DNA of 64,000 nucleotides from Alphaproteobacteria bacterium (GCA_016124635.1 WGNJ01000001.1:62001-126000); one strand, 5' to 3'. Counted from the stretch's first letter, positions 18,018 to 28,281 are shown. Program-made: numbers and translations. The notes: a model not told the origin generated them from the letters alone.

Positions 18018-18321
18018 TACCGGGGTCGCCTTATCTCAAGAAGAGCGTTGCACCCTATTGACCTTGTGGCGCTGATCTAGCGCCGCTCAGCCGCTCATCC
18101 GCCGAGACTCGGAGGATTTTGCGGAGCGGCGAAATATAAGTTCGCTTCCCCCCTGTGCAAGACCTTTATGCGTCGTAGCCTGAATTTTTTCTTGCGCTGC
18201 GGCAGCCGCGTCGAGTCAGCGGAGAATTATGACATTGCGGCAAGGTGACGTGCGCCCTATACGTCGCGCCCTTCGCGCCGACGGTTTTCTCTTCACTCTC
18301 CAGCACACGGAGTCGACGCTC
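18018..18321. other. speD-speE divergent region
   Basis: 304 bases without a gene, holding both promoters. The speD side contains several inverted repeats: GGCGCT-N5-AGCGCC at 18068-18084, CCGAG-A-CTCGG just after 18100, and more distant CCGCTC/GAGCGG pairs. These could fold in the speD leader. An in-frame upstream extension of speE (from 18229) is open, but the conserved protein starts at 18322. Confidence 0.5.
18068..18084 (-). promoter_or_regulatory. Leader hairpin upstream of speD
   Basis: A perfect 6-5-6 inverted repeat 51-67 bases before the speD start, probably within its 5' leader or promoter. With the nearby repeats it could form a regulatory leader. No known riboswitch class was recognised. 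Confidence 0.3.
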
Positions 18322-19185
18322 ATGGCGGACGTTTTCCTCGAGAAATTGCACCCCGGTTTCGCCCAAACGATCACGCTCGACGGCAAGATGATCGTCCACC
18401 AGCGGAGCGACTTCCAAGACATAAAAATCTTTGATTCTCAACGAAATGGGCGCGTTTTGGTGCTCGACGACATCGTTCAGCTGACGACCAAAGACGAGTG
18501 CGCATACTCAGAGATGCTCACGCACCTTCCGATGCTCGAGCACGGCAACGTCAAGCAAGTCATGATCGCCGGCGGCGGCGACATGGCGATCGCCGAAGAA
18601 GCGCTCAAGCACCGCGGCGTCGAGGACTGTTTCAATGTCGAGATCGATCCCCAGGTGGTCGAATTGTCGCGGAAACATCTAAGCGAAGTTAATGCTGCCG
18701 CGTTCGCCGATCCGCGCCTGAAGGTCCAGATCCAGGATGCCTTCGTGTTCCTGGCTGAGAAGGCGAACAAGCACCGCTTCGACCTCGTGATCGCCGACCG
18801 TCCGGATCCGGTCGGTCCGGCCGAAGTTCTGTTCGGCGACACGTTTTATGAGCGGGTCCGCGACGCGCTGGCGCCGGGCGGTTTCGCCGTCTTCCAGAAC
18901 GGCGTTCCCTTCTTCCAGCCCGAGGAACTGACCGACACGCTAAAGCAGATGCAGCGCACCTTCCGCTATTGCGGCGTGTATCTCTCGGTCGTCACGACAT
19001 ATATCGGCGGTTATATGGCGCTCACCTGGGCCTCGAACGATGCCGTGCTCGGCGATCCGAAAAAGTGGGAGGGACTTGAAGCGGCCTTCTCCGCAGCGCG
19101 CCTGCGCACGGACTACTACACGCCGGCCGTCCATCGCGCTGCCTTCGCCCTGCCTAAGTGGATCGACCGCCTCGTCACCGGCTAG
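18322..19185 (+). CDS. speE: Spermidine synthase
   Basis: An aminopropyltransferase that joins decarboxylated SAM to putrescine, giving spermidine and methylthioadenosine. It is 287 residues from ATG 18322 (MADVFLEKLHPGFAQT), with GGAG upstream. Family hallmarks include LVLDDIVQLTTKDECAYSEM (HxP-type region LTHLPML) and VEIDPQVVELSRK. The catalytic region reads IADRPDPVGPAEVLF where D-S/T-x-D-P is usual, and the SAM loop reads GGGDMAIAEE instead of the common GGGDGG. The key Asp residues remain. It pairs with speD across the divergent promoter region. Confidence 0.92.
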   Translation: MADVFLEKLHPGFAQTITLDGKMIVHQRSDFQDIKIFDSQRNGRVLVLDDIVQLTTKDECAYSEMLTHLPMLEHGNVKQVMIAGGGDMAIAEEALKHRGVEDCFNVEIDPQVVELSRKHLSEVNAAAFADPRLKVQIQDAFVFLAEKANKHRFDLVIADRPDPVGPAEVLFGDTFYERVRDALAPGGFAVFQNGVPFFQPEELTDTLKQMQRTFRYCGVYLSVVTTYIGGYMALTWASNDAVLGDPKKWEGLEAAFSAARLRTDYYTPAVHRAAFALPKWIDRLVTG

Positions 19186-19197
19186 CAGCGGCACGGC

Positions 19198-19530
19198 ATG
19201 ATCTCGTTCACGAAGCGCCTTCATGAAGGGATCGTGAGCGGCGAGATCACCTGTAGCGTTCGTATTTGGCAGCGGCCGCGTGTGAAGAGGGACGGCCGTT
19301 ACGCTTTCGGCTCCGGTCACATCCAAGTGACCGGGATCCGGCAAATCGAGATGAGCGACATCACGCCCGAGCTGGCTCGGCGCTCCGGCTTCGCGGGCGT
19401 CGTCGACCTGTTGAAGGTTGCGAAACACGGCAAGGGTGAAAACATCTACCTCGTCGACTTTGTCTATGTCGACAAGCCGAAACCGCCCGAGCGTTCGAAG
19501 CCGCTCAAGCGACGAGCGCGGCGACCTTGA
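19198..19530 (+). CDS. ASCH-domain protein
   Basis: A 110-residue protein starting 13 bases after speE, probably co-transcribed. SFTKRLHEGIVSGEITCSVR, GHIQVTGIRQI, DITPELARRSGFAG and IYLVDFVYV match the ASCH/PUA-like fold that binds RNA or acts as a nucleoside amidohydrolase in some members. It has a very basic C-terminus (PLKRRARRP). Its 3' end overlaps the convergent coiled-coil gene by 26 bases. The function is not known. Confidence 0.75.
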   Translation: MISFTKRLHEGIVSGEITCSVRIWQRPRVKRDGRYAFGSGHIQVTGIRQIEMSDITPELARRSGFAGVVDLLKVAKHGKGENIYLVDFVYVDKPKPPERSKPLKRRARRP

Positions 19531-19912
19531 TGAGGAGCTGCTCCGCCGTAGCGATCGTCTTGGTCACGCTCTGCAGCCGCTCTTTCACGCGCTCGACTAG
19601 CCGCGAGTCCTTCACAAGCTGATCGGCAACGACGCACAGGCGGCCTTGCGCATCGGTAATCGTCGGCAAGCCGTCCAGCAGTTCCGTGCGCTGGCGCGCG
19701 AGCGCGCCGACAACGCGGGATGTCTCATCCATGACCCGCGATATCCCATCGAGCTGCGGCGAACGCGGGTCGAGCTCTTGAATTGCGGAGTACTGAGAAT
19801 GCAACTCGGCCTGCTTGCGCTGCAGTCCGCCGATATCATCAAGAATGCGCCGCGCCGCTTGCTCGGCGTTGGCGGCGACTTCGGCGCTCGATTGTACGAT
19901 CGCATCGCTCAT
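19505..19912 (-). CDS. Coiled-coil protein of unknown function
   Basis: A 135-residue protein, almost wholly helical with heptad-like spacing (AARRILDDIGGLQRKQAELH, QLVKDSRLVERVKERLQSV). No signal peptide or metal motif. Its start overlaps the stop of the upstream lipoprotein gene by 4 bases (ATGA), so the two are translationally coupled. I do not recognise a family. Confidence 0.65.
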   Translation of the reverse strand: MSDAIVQSSAEVAANAEQAARRILDDIGGLQRKQAELHSQYSAIQELDPRSPQLDGISRVMDETSRVVGALARQRTELLDGLPTITDAQGRLCVVADQLVKDSRLVERVKERLQSVTKTIATAEQLLIKVAALVA

Positions 19913-20934
19913 TTTGTGCCCTTTCCACTGTTGGCTTGGAGCGCGGTGCGCGCCCGCTGCGCCGCTTCAAGCAGGTCAAGCGAGGCCATCACGGCGTGGC
20001 CGACCTGAACGTCGGGATCGTCGAACGACCGCACCAATGCATGGTGCGCATCGGCGAGCTTCAACAATGGCGCTGTCGGATCGCGCGCCACCAGCCGCTC
20101 GAATTCGATCTGTGCGGCTTGCGCCGCTTGAACCCGCCCGACGTAGTCGGGCATCCCTTTTGCGCCGTTCGCGGCGTCGATCAGCTTGTTCTTGCGGTCG
20201 TTGGCCGCCCGTATGAGCTCGTTATTCGCTTCTTCGAGCACCCGCGCGACAGCCGTCGAACCTTCCGTGATCCACTGATCGGCGTCGCGCGCTGCGCGCT
20301 TCAGCGCTTCGCTGCGCATATCCTCCAGCACATCGAAGGCGATCGTGCCGGCAAGCTCGGACATCGCGCCCAAATTCGGCGCAGCCTCACTCCGGCCTTG
20401 CGTGACCGACGTCGCAGTTGCCGCCAGAGAGGCAACGGCCGCAATCGAATTCTTTGTCGCCTCGACCAAGCCCGCCTTGTCTGCGCTCGTCGCGATCAGC
20501 TGCAGCGATGCCGAATACCGCTCGACCGCCTGCAGGAACGCGACCGTTTCAGGGAAGCGCGATCCGGTATCGAACGCGTCGCGCAACTCCAAATCATTGC
20601 CTGCCACCCAGGCGCATTTCTCGTCGACCGCCTTCTGAAGCGGCTCCAAAGGCTGACCCGGCGCGCGCGACGTCCGCGCGATGATCGCATCGGCGCAGCC
20701 GAGATCGTCGAGCGCGATGTGCGGCTGGCGCCGCTCAAGCGTTTCGCGCTGGCGAGCGGTCGTCGCGGCCGCCGTGCTCGTTTGTAGCTCGCGTGCGAAT
20801 TGCGAGGTTTCGGCCGTCGCCTTGGCGAAGATATCGATCTGCGGCCTGTAGGCCGTCGTCGGCGCTTCGCAAGCCGCGACGCTCAGCGCCAACAGCGCGC
20901 AAGGAAGGATGTGTCGAAGAAAGATACCGCTCAT
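19909..20934 (-). CDS. Helical lipoprotein of unknown function
   Basis: A 341-residue protein from ATG 20934 with a lipoprotein signal (LPCALLALSVAAC, Cys as +1). The mature part is alanine-rich and helical throughout, with alternating charged residues (VLEEANNELIRAANDRKNKL), suggesting long coiled-coil hairpins. It is the first gene of a two-gene operon with the coiled-coil protein. A further upstream ATG (20964) would add ten residues before the signal and is less likely. No function is recognised. Confidence 0.65.
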   Translation of the reverse strand: MSGIFLRHILPCALLALSVAACEAPTTAYRPQIDIFAKATAETSQFARELQTSTAAATTARQRETLERRQPHIALDDLGCADAIIARTSRAPGQPLEPLQKAVDEKCAWVAGNDLELRDAFDTGSRFPETVAFLQAVERYSASLQLIATSADKAGLVEATKNSIAAVASLAATATSVTQGRSEAAPNLGAMSELAGTIAFDVLEDMRSEALKRAARDADQWITEGSTAVARVLEEANNELIRAANDRKNKLIDAANGAKGMPDYVGRVQAAQAAQIEFERLVARDPTAPLLKLADAHHALVRSFDDPDVQVGHAVMASLDLLEAAQRARTALQANSGKGTK

Positions 20935-21104
20935 GCAAATCGCCCCGCTTGCTCGCGAATACATGGCGCGACCTCCGCGTTGTCAACAAACGGCGCCGCT
21001 CATAGCGAGACGCAACGAGTGACAATTCGTATCCGCGAGCGTTTGCGCGGCATGCGCCGAGATCGTCTTTTGGATTGATTGTGGCGTAACTCTCGCGAGG
21101 CGAT

Positions 21105-21746
21105 TCAGCTGATCAGCGAATCGCCGACTACGTCGAGGAGCATGTGCGCGATGTATGGCGCCCAAATCGAGCCCGCTTGACGTTGGACCACCGCCCACAT
21201 GAAGCCGACCACACCAATGAGCACACGGAAATCGAGAGGATACTGAACGTGCGTCGCGCCGAAGGCGACGCCGGTCAGCAGTGCGGCGGGCCAAAAGCCG
21301 AACACCGCCGTGAGCGCCACGAGCAGAAAGCCCCGATACAAAAACTCCTCATAAAAGTTCGAGAAAACGTTGCCCGCGATGCTCCATGGATTGGGATCGA
21401 TCCAATGCAACGTGCCCGGCGGATAGAAAGCGGCAAAGAAGCCGATGGTCAGCGCAAGCGCCGCGACACCGCCCGCACCGCCCCACAGCAAAACGTCGAG
21501 GTTGAACCTGAACGGCATCGCGGGCAACGCGCCAGCCGATGTAAGTGCGATCCAAAGCAGCGCCGACACAAGTGCAGCGACGGTCGAATACAGGAACATG
21601 TGCGGAATGAGGATCCAAACGCCCTCGTACTTCGGATTCCCGAACGCTTCGAGCACGTGGCCACGAAGCCAATCGCTGGGCCCGTAGAGGCACCAGAGCG
21701 CGCCCGCGGCGCAGAGTAAAATCAGCAAACGCACAGGCAGAGACAT
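21105..21746 (-). CDS. CPBP family intramembrane metalloprotease
   Basis: A polytopic membrane protein with the CPBP/CAAX-protease motifs: FYEEFLYRGFLL (EExxxR), FGATH (FxxxH), and HMLLDVV as the third motif. About 213 residues from ATG 21746, which has GGGGGA just upstream; ATG 21782 would add 12 residues. The longest open frame starts inside tgt and is not needed. Family members process prenylated or peptide substrates or bacteriocin leaders; no substrate can be named. Confidence 0.82.
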   Translation of the reverse strand: MSLPVRLLILLCAAGALWCLYGPSDWLRGHVLEAFGNPKYEGVWILIPHMFLYSTVAALVSALLWIALTSAGALPAMPFRFNLDVLLWGGAGGVAALALTIGFFAAFYPPGTLHWIDPNPWSIAGNVFSNFYEEFLYRGFLLVALTAVFGFWPAALLTGVAFGATHVQYPLDFRVLIGVVGFMWAVVQRQAGSIWAPYIAHMLLDVVGDSLIS

Positions 21747-21825
21747 ATGTCCCCCGGGTGATGTCGGTGCCTTAGTTGTCATATCGAGGCATCGGCGCCA
21801 AATCACCTGAGCGTGCACTGCGCGA

Positions 21826-22953
21826 TCACGCCGCGTCGATATCACCCCGGGCGTAGAGGTCGAGCGCCGCGCGCGCATACGCCCCAAGGCGCTGCCCGGC
21901 AATCGCATCGCGCATGCCCTGCATCAAATCCTGGTAGTAGGTCAGGTTGTGCCAAGTGATCAGCATCGAGGCCAAAATCTCTTCCGCCTTGACCAAGTGA
22001 TGCAGATAGGCGCGCGAATAGTCACGGCAGCATAGGCAGCGGCATGCCTCGTCGAGCGGGCGAATGTCTTCGGTATGCCGCGCATTGCGCAGATTGACCG
22101 GCCCGCGCCGCGTGAACGCTTGCCCGTTCCGCCCTGAACGCGTCGGCAGAACGCAGTCGAACATGTCCATGCCGCGCATGACAGCGCCGATCAGGTCGTC
22201 GGGCTTGCCGACGCCCATCAGATAGCGCGGACGATCAGCCGGCAAACATGGCGCGGTGACGTCAAGCACGTCGAACATCCGAGCTTGACCCTCACCGACC
22301 GCCAAACCGCCGACCGCATACCCGTCGAAGCCGATGCTCTTGAGCGCCTCTGCTGACCGCCGCCGCAGATCCGGAAAAATACCGCCCTGCACGATCCCGA
22401 AGAGCGCGCGCCCTGGCGCTGCCTGAAAGGCTGCTTTCGAGCGCTGCGCCCAGCGCATCGACAGCTCCATGGAGATTTCCGTTTCACGTTCGCCCGAGGG
22501 AAACGGCGTGCACTCGTCGAGCACCATATGAATGTCGGAGCCGAGCAGGGCCTGGATCTCCATCGATCGCTCGGGCGTCAGCCGATACGCCGCGCCGTCG
22601 AGGTGCGACTGGAAGCTGACGCCTTGCTCGTCGATCCGGCGTAGCTGCGCCAGAGACATCACCTGGAAGCCGCCGGAGTCCGTCAGGATCGGCCGCGGCC
22701 AATTCATGAATTTGTGCAGCCCACCGAGCTTCGCGACACGCTCGGCGCCGGGACGCAGCATCAAATGATATGTGTTGCCGAGGATAATGTCGGCCCCGGT
22801 TTCGCGCACGCTCTCTGGCAGCATCGCTTTGACGGTGCCCACCGTGCCGATGGGCATGAAGGCCGGCGTGCGGATTTCGCCGCGCGCGGTCTTGATCAAA
22901 CCGGTGCGAGCGCCGCCGTCGTTGGCGAGAACCGTGAACGAAAACCCGCTCAC
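21826..22953 (-). CDS. tgt: Queuine/preQ1 tRNA-guanine transglycosylase
   Basis: Exchanges guanine-34 in GUN anticodons for preQ1 in queuosine biosynthesis. About 375 residues. The nucleophile region [12 protein letters not shown], the substrate segments LDECTPFPS and [10 protein letters not shown], and the zinc site with [17 protein letters not shown] are present. A GTG start at 22953 overlaps the queA stop by 4 bases, which I prefer over ATG 22977. It acts immediately before QueA in the pathway, and the two genes are coupled. Confidence 0.96.
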   Translation of the reverse strand: MSGFSFTVLANDGGARTGLIKTARGEIRTPAFMPIGTVGTVKAMLPESVRETGADIILGNTYHLMLRPGAERVAKLGGLHKFMNWPRPILTDSGGFQVMSLAQLRRIDEQGVSFQSHLDGAAYRLTPERSMEIQALLGSDIHMVLDECTPFPSGERETEISMELSMRWAQRSKAAFQAAPGRALFGIVQGGIFPDLRRRSAEALKSIGFDGYAVGGLAVGEGQARMFDVLDVTAPCLPADRPRYLMGVGKPDDLIGAVMRGMDMFDCVLPTRSGRNGQAFTRRGPVNLRNARHTEDIRPLDEACRCLCCRDYSRAYLHHLVKAEEILASMLITWHNLTYYQDLMQGMRDAIAGQRLGAYARAALDLYARGDIDAA

Positions 22954-24011
22954 CGCGCATTCCTGATCAGCAAGCAAGCGTCGCCGTACGAGTAGAAGCG
23001 AAATCGCTTGTCGATCGCATATTGATAGGCCGCGCGCATTGTCTCCAGCCCGCAGAACGCGCTCACCAGCATAAAGAGCGTCGACCGCGGTAGATGAAAA
23101 TTCGTCACCAACATTTGTGCGGCCCGAAACCGATAGCCGGGCGTGATGAAGATGGACGTGTCTCCCTTAAATGGCTGGACGCGGCCGTTTTCCTCGGCGG
23201 CGCTCTCCACCAACCTCAGGCTCGTTGTGCCGACGCAAATCACGCGCCCGCCGGAATCGCGCACGGCGTTGATGTCGGCGGCGGCGTGATCAGAAACCTC
23301 GCCCCACTCGGCATGCATGTGGTGGTCTTGCGTGTCGTCGACCTTCACCGGCAGAAACGTACCCGCTCCCACGTGCAACGTCACCGTCGAGCTGCGAACG
23401 CCGGCCTTCCGCAACTGCTCGATAAGAGCCGGTGTGAAGTGCAAGCCTGCCGTCGGCGCCGCCACCGCCCCGTCGCGCGCGGCGAACATCGTTTGATAGT
23501 CGCGCGCATCGCGCTCGTCAGGCGGCCGGCGCGCGGCAATATAGGGTGGCAGCGGCATGGCGCCGCTCAGGGCCACCGCTCGATCGAGCGAATTGCCCGT
23601 CTTGGAGAAGTGCAGCACGACTTCGCCGCCGGAGTGCTTCGCGATCAACTCGGCCTTGAGGCCACCGCCGAAATTAACGCGGTCGCCCAACGCCAGTTTG
23701 CGTCCGGGCTTTGCGAACGCCGCCCATGTTTCGGGATCGATACGCTTGTGCAAGGTCACGTCGATATGGGCATCGCCCGATCCGCCGCGCGCGCTCCGCA
23801 CGCCGGAAAGCTGCGCCGGGATAACGCGCGTATCGTTGAACACCAACCCGTCGTCACGTTTCAAGAAGCGAGGCAAATCGCGAACCTGCGCTTCTTCAAA
23901 GGACAGGGAGCCCTCGCGGACGATGAGCAGCCGCGCGCTGTCGCGCGGAGCGACGGGCCGCAAGGCGATGAGGTCTTCGGGAAGCTCGAAATCGAAATCG
24001 GAAACGCGCAA
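22950..24011 (-). CDS. queA: S-adenosylmethionine:tRNA ribosyltransferase-isomerase
   Basis: Transfers and isomerises the ribosyl part of SAM onto preQ1-tRNA to give epoxyqueuosine. It is 353 residues. The start [19 protein letters not shown] is a typical QueA N-terminus, and [22 protein letters not shown] and [16 protein letters not shown] are family signatures. It lies one base downstream of coaD and overlaps tgt, so coaD-queA-tgt forms one unit. Confidence 0.97.
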   Translation of the reverse strand: MRVSDFDFELPEDLIALRPVAPRDSARLLIVREGSLSFEEAQVRDLPRFLKRDDGLVFNDTRVIPAQLSGVRSARGGSGDAHIDVTLHKRIDPETWAAFAKPGRKLALGDRVNFGGGLKAELIAKHSGGEVVLHFSKTGNSLDRAVALSGAMPLPPYIAARRPPDERDARDYQTMFAARDGAVAAPTAGLHFTPALIEQLRKAGVRSSTVTLHVGAGTFLPVKVDDTQDHHMHAEWGEVSDHAAADINAVRDSGGRVICVGTTSLRLVESAAEENGRVQPFKGDTSIFITPGYRFRAAQMLVTNFHLPRSTLFMLVSAFCGLETMRAAYQYAIDKRFRFYSYGDACLLIRNAR

Positions 24012-24012
24012 C

Positions 24013-24573
24013 TTACGACTTGGACTTTTCCTGCTTGAGGGCGACGACCTTTTCTTTCCCGGCTACGGGCTTGCGCGAGAATTTAGCCATGAGAAGCTGC
24101 GCAACGTAAGGCGTCGTGAAGTGAGATATGTCACCGCCGAGCGCGGCAATCTCCTTCACCAGGCGGGAAGCGACGGCTTGGTGTTGCGCATCGGCCATCA
24201 AGAAAACGGTCTCGATCTCCGGATTCAGCTTCCGGTTCATGCCGACCATCTGGAACTCATATTCGAAGTCGCTGACGGCGCGCAGGCCGCGAATGATCAT
24301 CGAGGCGCCGACCTTCTCCGCGAAGTGCATGAGCAGATTGTCGTAGGGCTCGACGACCAGATCGACACCTTCCGCCTTGGCAAGCGGTCCGGCCTCGTGC
24401 CGCAGCATTTCGACCCGCTCATCCAAAGTGAAGAGCGGTCCTTTGGCCTCGTTGATGGCGACCCCGATCACGAGGCGATCGACGAGCTTCACCGCGCGCT
24501 TGATGATGTCCATATGCCCGTTCGTCATCGGATCGAACGTGCCCGGATAAAGTCCGATGCGCTTATGCGGCAT
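24013..24573 (-). CDS. coaD: Phosphopantetheine adenylyltransferase
   Basis: Forms dephospho-CoA from phosphopantetheine and ATP. It is 186 residues. The nucleotidylyltransferase motif is [16 protein letters not shown] (T/HxGH), with [15 protein letters not shown] typical of CoaD. A lysine-rich C-terminal tail (about residues 165-186) exceeds the usual 160-165 residues. The gene follows gyrA on the same strand and leads the queA-tgt genes. Confidence 0.96.
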   Translation of the reverse strand: MPHKRIGLYPGTFDPMTNGHMDIIKRAVKLVDRLVIGVAINEAKGPLFTLDERVEMLRHEAGPLAKAEGVDLVVEPYDNLLMHFAEKVGASMIIRGLRAVSDFEYEFQMVGMNRKLNPEIETVFLMADAQHQAVASRLVKEIAALGGDISHFTTPYVAQLLMAKFSRKPVAGKEKVVALKQEKSKS

Positions 24574-24660
24574 GACGTGGCCCCTGTGCGGACGCGCCTA
24601 TCGCGTCCGCCTTAGTCTTAGCGGAGGCTGAGACGGGAACAAGGGCCGGTCGCCTCAGAG

Positions 24661-27420
24661 TTAACTGCCGTCCCCACCGCCGTTGCCGCTCTCGGTTTCG
24701 ATGTTTTCGCCGATTCGCTCCACCGAAACGACCCGCTCGCCCTCGCCGAGCCGGAACAAGATCACGCCTTGCGTTGCGCGGCCCGCGACCCGGATCGACG
24801 CCACCGGCAAGCGGATCGTCTGCCCGCCGTCGGTGATGAGCATCAACTGGTCGTTGTCCTCGGCCGGGAAGGACGCGGCAATGCGCCCCGTCTTCTTCGT
24901 CAGGCCCATCGCCACGATGCCCGAACCACCGCGGCCGGTGACCCGGTATTCGTAAGCGCTCGAACGCTTGCCCATACCGAGGTCTGCCACGGTCAGCACG
25001 AATTGCTCCTTCGCGCCCAACTCGGCGTAGCGCTCGGGCGAGAGCGCCGCCTCTTCGATCGCCCCCTCTTCGGCCTCATCGACCGCGGGCTCGACCGCCT
25101 CGCCTTCCTCGCCGGCGGCTCGCCGCATGGCCGCCGCCTGGCGCATGTATGCGCGCGCCTCTTCCACGCTGATGTCGACGTGGCGCAAGATCGCCATCGA
25201 CACGATCTCGTCGCCTTGAGCGAGCTTCAAGCCCCGCACGCCCGTCGACTCGCGGCCCTTGAAGATGCGCACTTCCTCGGTCGAGAAGCGGATGCATTTG
25301 CCGCCGCGCGACGTCAGCAGCACGTCGTCGTCCTTCGTGCAGATCGCAACGCCGACGATAGCGTCGCCGCCCTCGACCTTCATTGCGATCTTGCCGTTCG
25401 CCTTGACGTTCGTGAAATCGGACAGCGAGTTCCGCCGTACATCGCCGCTCTTCGTCGCGAACATCACCTCGAACTTGTCCCACTCGAGCTCTTGCTCTGG
25501 CAGCGGAAGCACGGTGGCGATCGATTCGCCTTCCTTCAGCGGCAGCAGATTGACGAGCGCCTTGCCCTTGCCCTGCGGCGTCGCCAGCGGCAGACGCCAC
25601 GCCTTCAACACGTAGGCCATGCCAGCCGACGAGAAGAACAACAACGGAGCGTGTGTTGAAGCAACGAACAGACTCGTAACCCAATCCGCATCCTTCGTCG
25701 CCATCGCGGCGCGGCCACGCCCGCCGCGCCCTTGCACGCGATAGGCGTTGAGCGGCACGCGCTTGATGTAGCCCTGGTGCGTCACGGTGACGACCATGTC
25801 TTCGCGCTGGATCAGGTCTTCATCTTCGACTTCGACGTCGCTGTCGGTGATCTCCGTCTTCCGCGGCGTGGCAAACTGCGTTTTGATCGCCACAAGTTCG
25901 TCGCGCACAATTCCCATCAGCTTCTCGCGCGAGCGAAGGATGTCGAGATACTCCTCGATATCCTTGCCCAAGCCCTTGAGCTCATCGCCGATCTCGTCGC
26001 GGCCGAGCGCGGTCAGGCGTTGCAAGCGCAATTCGAGAATAGCGCGTGCCTGCTCTTCCGACAGACGCAACGTGTTGTCCGACTTCATCACGTGGCGCGG
26101 ATCGGCGACGAGCGCGACCAGCGGTCCGACATCCGCCGCCGGCCAATCGCGCTCCGTCAAGCGGACGCGCGCCGTCGGCGCATCGGGACTGGTGCGGATG
26201 ATGCGGATGAATTCGTCGATGTTGGCGACCGCGATCGCCAGGCCGACCAACACGTGTGCTTTGTCGCGCGCTTTGTTGAGGTGATATTTGGTGCGCCGCG
26301 TGACCACGTCTTCGCGGAAATTGACGAACGCCGCGATCAGATCGCGCAAATTCATCACTTCCGGCTTGCCGTGGTTCAGCGCCAGCATGTTGACGCCGAA
26401 GCTGGTCTGCAGCTCGGTGAAACGGTAAAGCTGATTGAGCACGACATCGGCCACCGCGTCGCGCTTGATCTCGACGACGACGCGAATGCCGTGACGATCG
26501 GACTCGTCGCGAATGTCCGAGATGCCCTCGACCTTCTTCTCGCGCACGAGTTCGGCCATACGCTCGACCATGCGCGACTTGTTCACCTGGAACGGAATCT
26601 CGGTGACGATGATCGCCTCGCGGTCCTTGCGGATCTCCTCGATCGCCACGCGCGCACGTACGATCACGGAGCCGCGACCCCGCACGAGGGCAAGGCGTGC
26701 CGGGTTGCGCCCCATGATGATGCCGGCGGTAGGGAAGTCGGGGCCCGGAACAATTTCCGTCAGCGCTTCGATGCCGATTGCCGGATCGACGATATAGGCA
26801 AGGCACGCATCGATGACTTCGCCGAGATTGTGCGGCGGGATGTTCGTCGCCATGCCGACCGCGATGCCGGCCGCGCCGTTGACGAGCAGGTTCGGATAGC
26901 GCGCCGGCAGGACGACCGGCTCCTTCTTGGAGCCGTCGTAGTTGTCTTGGAAGTCGACGGTCTCGGCGTCGATGTCTTCGAGCAGCGGCATCGCTGCCTT
27001 GGCGAGCTTCACCTCGGTATAACGCATCGCCGCCGGCGGATCGCCGTCGACCGAACCGAAGTTGCCTTGCCCGTCGACCAGCGGAAGGCGCATGGAGAAT
27101 TCCTGCGCCATCCGCACCAGCGCGTCGTAGATCGCTTGGTCGCCGTGCGGATGATACTGGCCCATCACGTCGCCGACGATGCCGGCGGACTTCTTGTATT
27201 TCTTGTCGGGCGTGTAGCCGCTCTCGTTCATCGAATGAAGGATGCGGCGGTGTACCGGCTTGAGGCCGTCGCGTGCGTCGGGAAGCGCGCGCGACACGAT
27301 CACGCTCATCGCGTAGTCGAGATACGAGCGCTCCATTTCCTCTTCGATGGCGATCGGCGCAATGGCGTTGCCGGGGCCGCCGGAGGGCGAGCCGGGTGTG
27401 TCGTCTGTTGTGTCGGACAA
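24661..27420 (-). CDS. gyrA: DNA gyrase subunit A
   Basis: The DNA breakage-reunion subunit of gyrase. It is 919 residues, with the catalytic tyrosine as Tyr134 in [13 protein letters not shown], the [18 protein letters not shown] segment, and C-terminal beta-pinwheel repeats including the GyrA box-like [10 protein letters not shown]. An acidic, Ala/Glu-rich insert lies within the C-terminal domain (about residues 775-800). Residue Gln95 occupies the Escherichia coli Ser83 position, and Asp99 matches Asp87. Confidence 0.97.
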   Translation of the reverse strand: MSDTTDDTPGSPSGGPGNAIAPIAIEEEMERSYLDYAMSVIVSRALPDARDGLKPVHRRILHSMNESGYTPDKKYKKSAGIVGDVMGQYHPHGDQAIYDALVRMAQEFSMRLPLVDGQGNFGSVDGDPPAAMRYTEVKLAKAAMPLLEDIDAETVDFQDNYDGSKKEPVVLPARYPNLLVNGAAGIAVGMATNIPPHNLGEVIDACLAYIVDPAIGIEALTEIVPGPDFPTAGIIMGRNPARLALVRGRGSVIVRARVAIEEIRKDREAIIVTEIPFQVNKSRMVERMAELVREKKVEGISDIRDESDRHGIRVVVEIKRDAVADVVLNQLYRFTELQTSFGVNMLALNHGKPEVMNLRDLIAAFVNFREDVVTRRTKYHLNKARDKAHVLVGLAIAVANIDEFIRIIRTSPDAPTARVRLTERDWPAADVGPLVALVADPRHVMKSDNTLRLSEEQARAILELRLQRLTALGRDEIGDELKGLGKDIEEYLDILRSREKLMGIVRDELVAIKTQFATPRKTEITDSDVEVEDEDLIQREDMVVTVTHQGYIKRVPLNAYRVQGRGGRGRAAMATKDADWVTSLFVASTHAPLLFFSSAGMAYVLKAWRLPLATPQGKGKALVNLLPLKEGESIATVLPLPEQELEWDKFEVMFATKSGDVRRNSLSDFTNVKANGKIAMKVEGGDAIVGVAICTKDDDVLLTSRGGKCIRFSTEEVRIFKGRESTGVRGLKLAQGDEIVSMAILRHVDISVEEARAYMRQAAAMRRAAGEEGEAVEPAVDEAEEGAIEEAALSPERYAELGAKEQFVLTVADLGMGKRSSAYEYRVTGRGGSGIVAMGLTKKTGRIAASFPAEDNDQLMLITDGGQTIRLPVASIRVAGRATQGVILFRLGEGERVVSVERIGENIETESGNGGGDGS

Positions 27421-27662
27421 GGTCGTTTTCTTGTGTGTTTTGGGAGCTTGAAATCAGGCGCGGGACAATAGCGCTTTGCCGCCTCCAAACCTAGGATTTT
27501 CCTCGCGAATTTCCAGTTATCGCACCGCAGAAATCCGCCACTTTTTGACCCCTCGATCGGTCCCTTGCGAAGTGAGCAAAAACGGCGTCAACGGCACCCG
27601 AGAATCTCGTCGCCCACGTCGGTCCTCCAACCCCTTGAAACGCGCCCATAATTTCGATAATC

Positions 27663-27674
27663 ATCTAATTAGAT
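27663..27674. promoter_or_regulatory. ATCTAATTAGAT palindrome, likely ArsR operator
   Basis: A perfect 12-bp AT-rich palindrome 20 bases before the ArsR-DUF2087 start, within the 274-base region divergent from gyrA. Its position overlaps the likely promoter and leader, so autoregulation is plausible. The rest of the region shows nothing else distinct. Confidence 0.45.
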
Positions 27675-27694
27675 AGATTTCGAAGAAGACGAAA

Positions 27695-28273
27695 ATGACG
27701 CCCGAGGATCCGGTCATGGTTTTGGAGTTTGTGAAGGCGCTCGCGCACGAAAGCCGCTTGCGGCTACTCGGCCTGCTCGCTTCGCGCGAGCACAGCGTCC
27801 AGCAGCTGGCCGCAGTTCTGTCGCTGAAGGAACCGACCGTTTCGCATCACCTTGCGCTGTTGCGCGAAGCGGGTCTCGTCAGTCTCCGTCAAGACGGCAA
27901 CACGCATTGGTACAATCTGCAGATCAAGTCGCTCTCGCGCCTCGCACGCGCGCTCGCGTCACGTGAGCAGCTGGAGACGTTCGCCGGCGGGCCCATCGAC
28001 GCGCCGGAAGACCGCGTCGTGCGCAATTACCTCACGCGCGACGGCCGTCTAAAGTCGTTTCCGTCTACCCGCAAGAAACGCCGCCCCGTGCTTGCTTGGC
28101 TCGCCAGGCAATTCGATGAAGGCCGGCGCTATACCGAAGCCGAGGTGAACGAATTGATCGAACGCCGGCACCACGACCGTGAGACCTTCCGGCGCGAACT
28201 CGTCGGCCACCACATGCTCGCGCGCAAAGACGGCGTCTATTGGCGCCTGCCCGAAAGCGAATGGGACGTCTGA
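27695..28273 (+). CDS. ArsR-type regulator with DUF2087 domain
   Basis: A 192-residue regulator. The N-terminal winged helix (LAHESRLRLLGLLASREHSV, LKEPTVSHHLALLREAGLV) is ArsR-like. The C-terminal domain (VVRNYLTRDGRLKSFPSTRK, YTEAEVNELI, HMLARKDGVYWRLPES) matches DUF2087. No CxC-type metal site is visible. Members of this combination are predicted transcription factors with unknown ligands. It is divergent from gyrA, and no obvious target lies next to it. Confidence 0.85.
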   Translation: MTPEDPVMVLEFVKALAHESRLRLLGLLASREHSVQQLAAVLSLKEPTVSHHLALLREAGLVSLRQDGNTHWYNLQIKSLSRLARALASREQLETFAGGPIDAPEDRVVRNYLTRDGRLKSFPSTRKKRRPVLAWLARQFDEGRRYTEAEVNELIERRHHDRETFRRELVGHHMLARKDGVYWRLPESEWDV

Positions 28274-28281
28274 CGGTTCGG

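Noticed and set aside
25732-27471. 579-codon plus-strand ORF
   Set aside because: Antisense to gyrA over nearly all its length, rich in Arg/Asp/His from reversed codons, with no recognisable domain.
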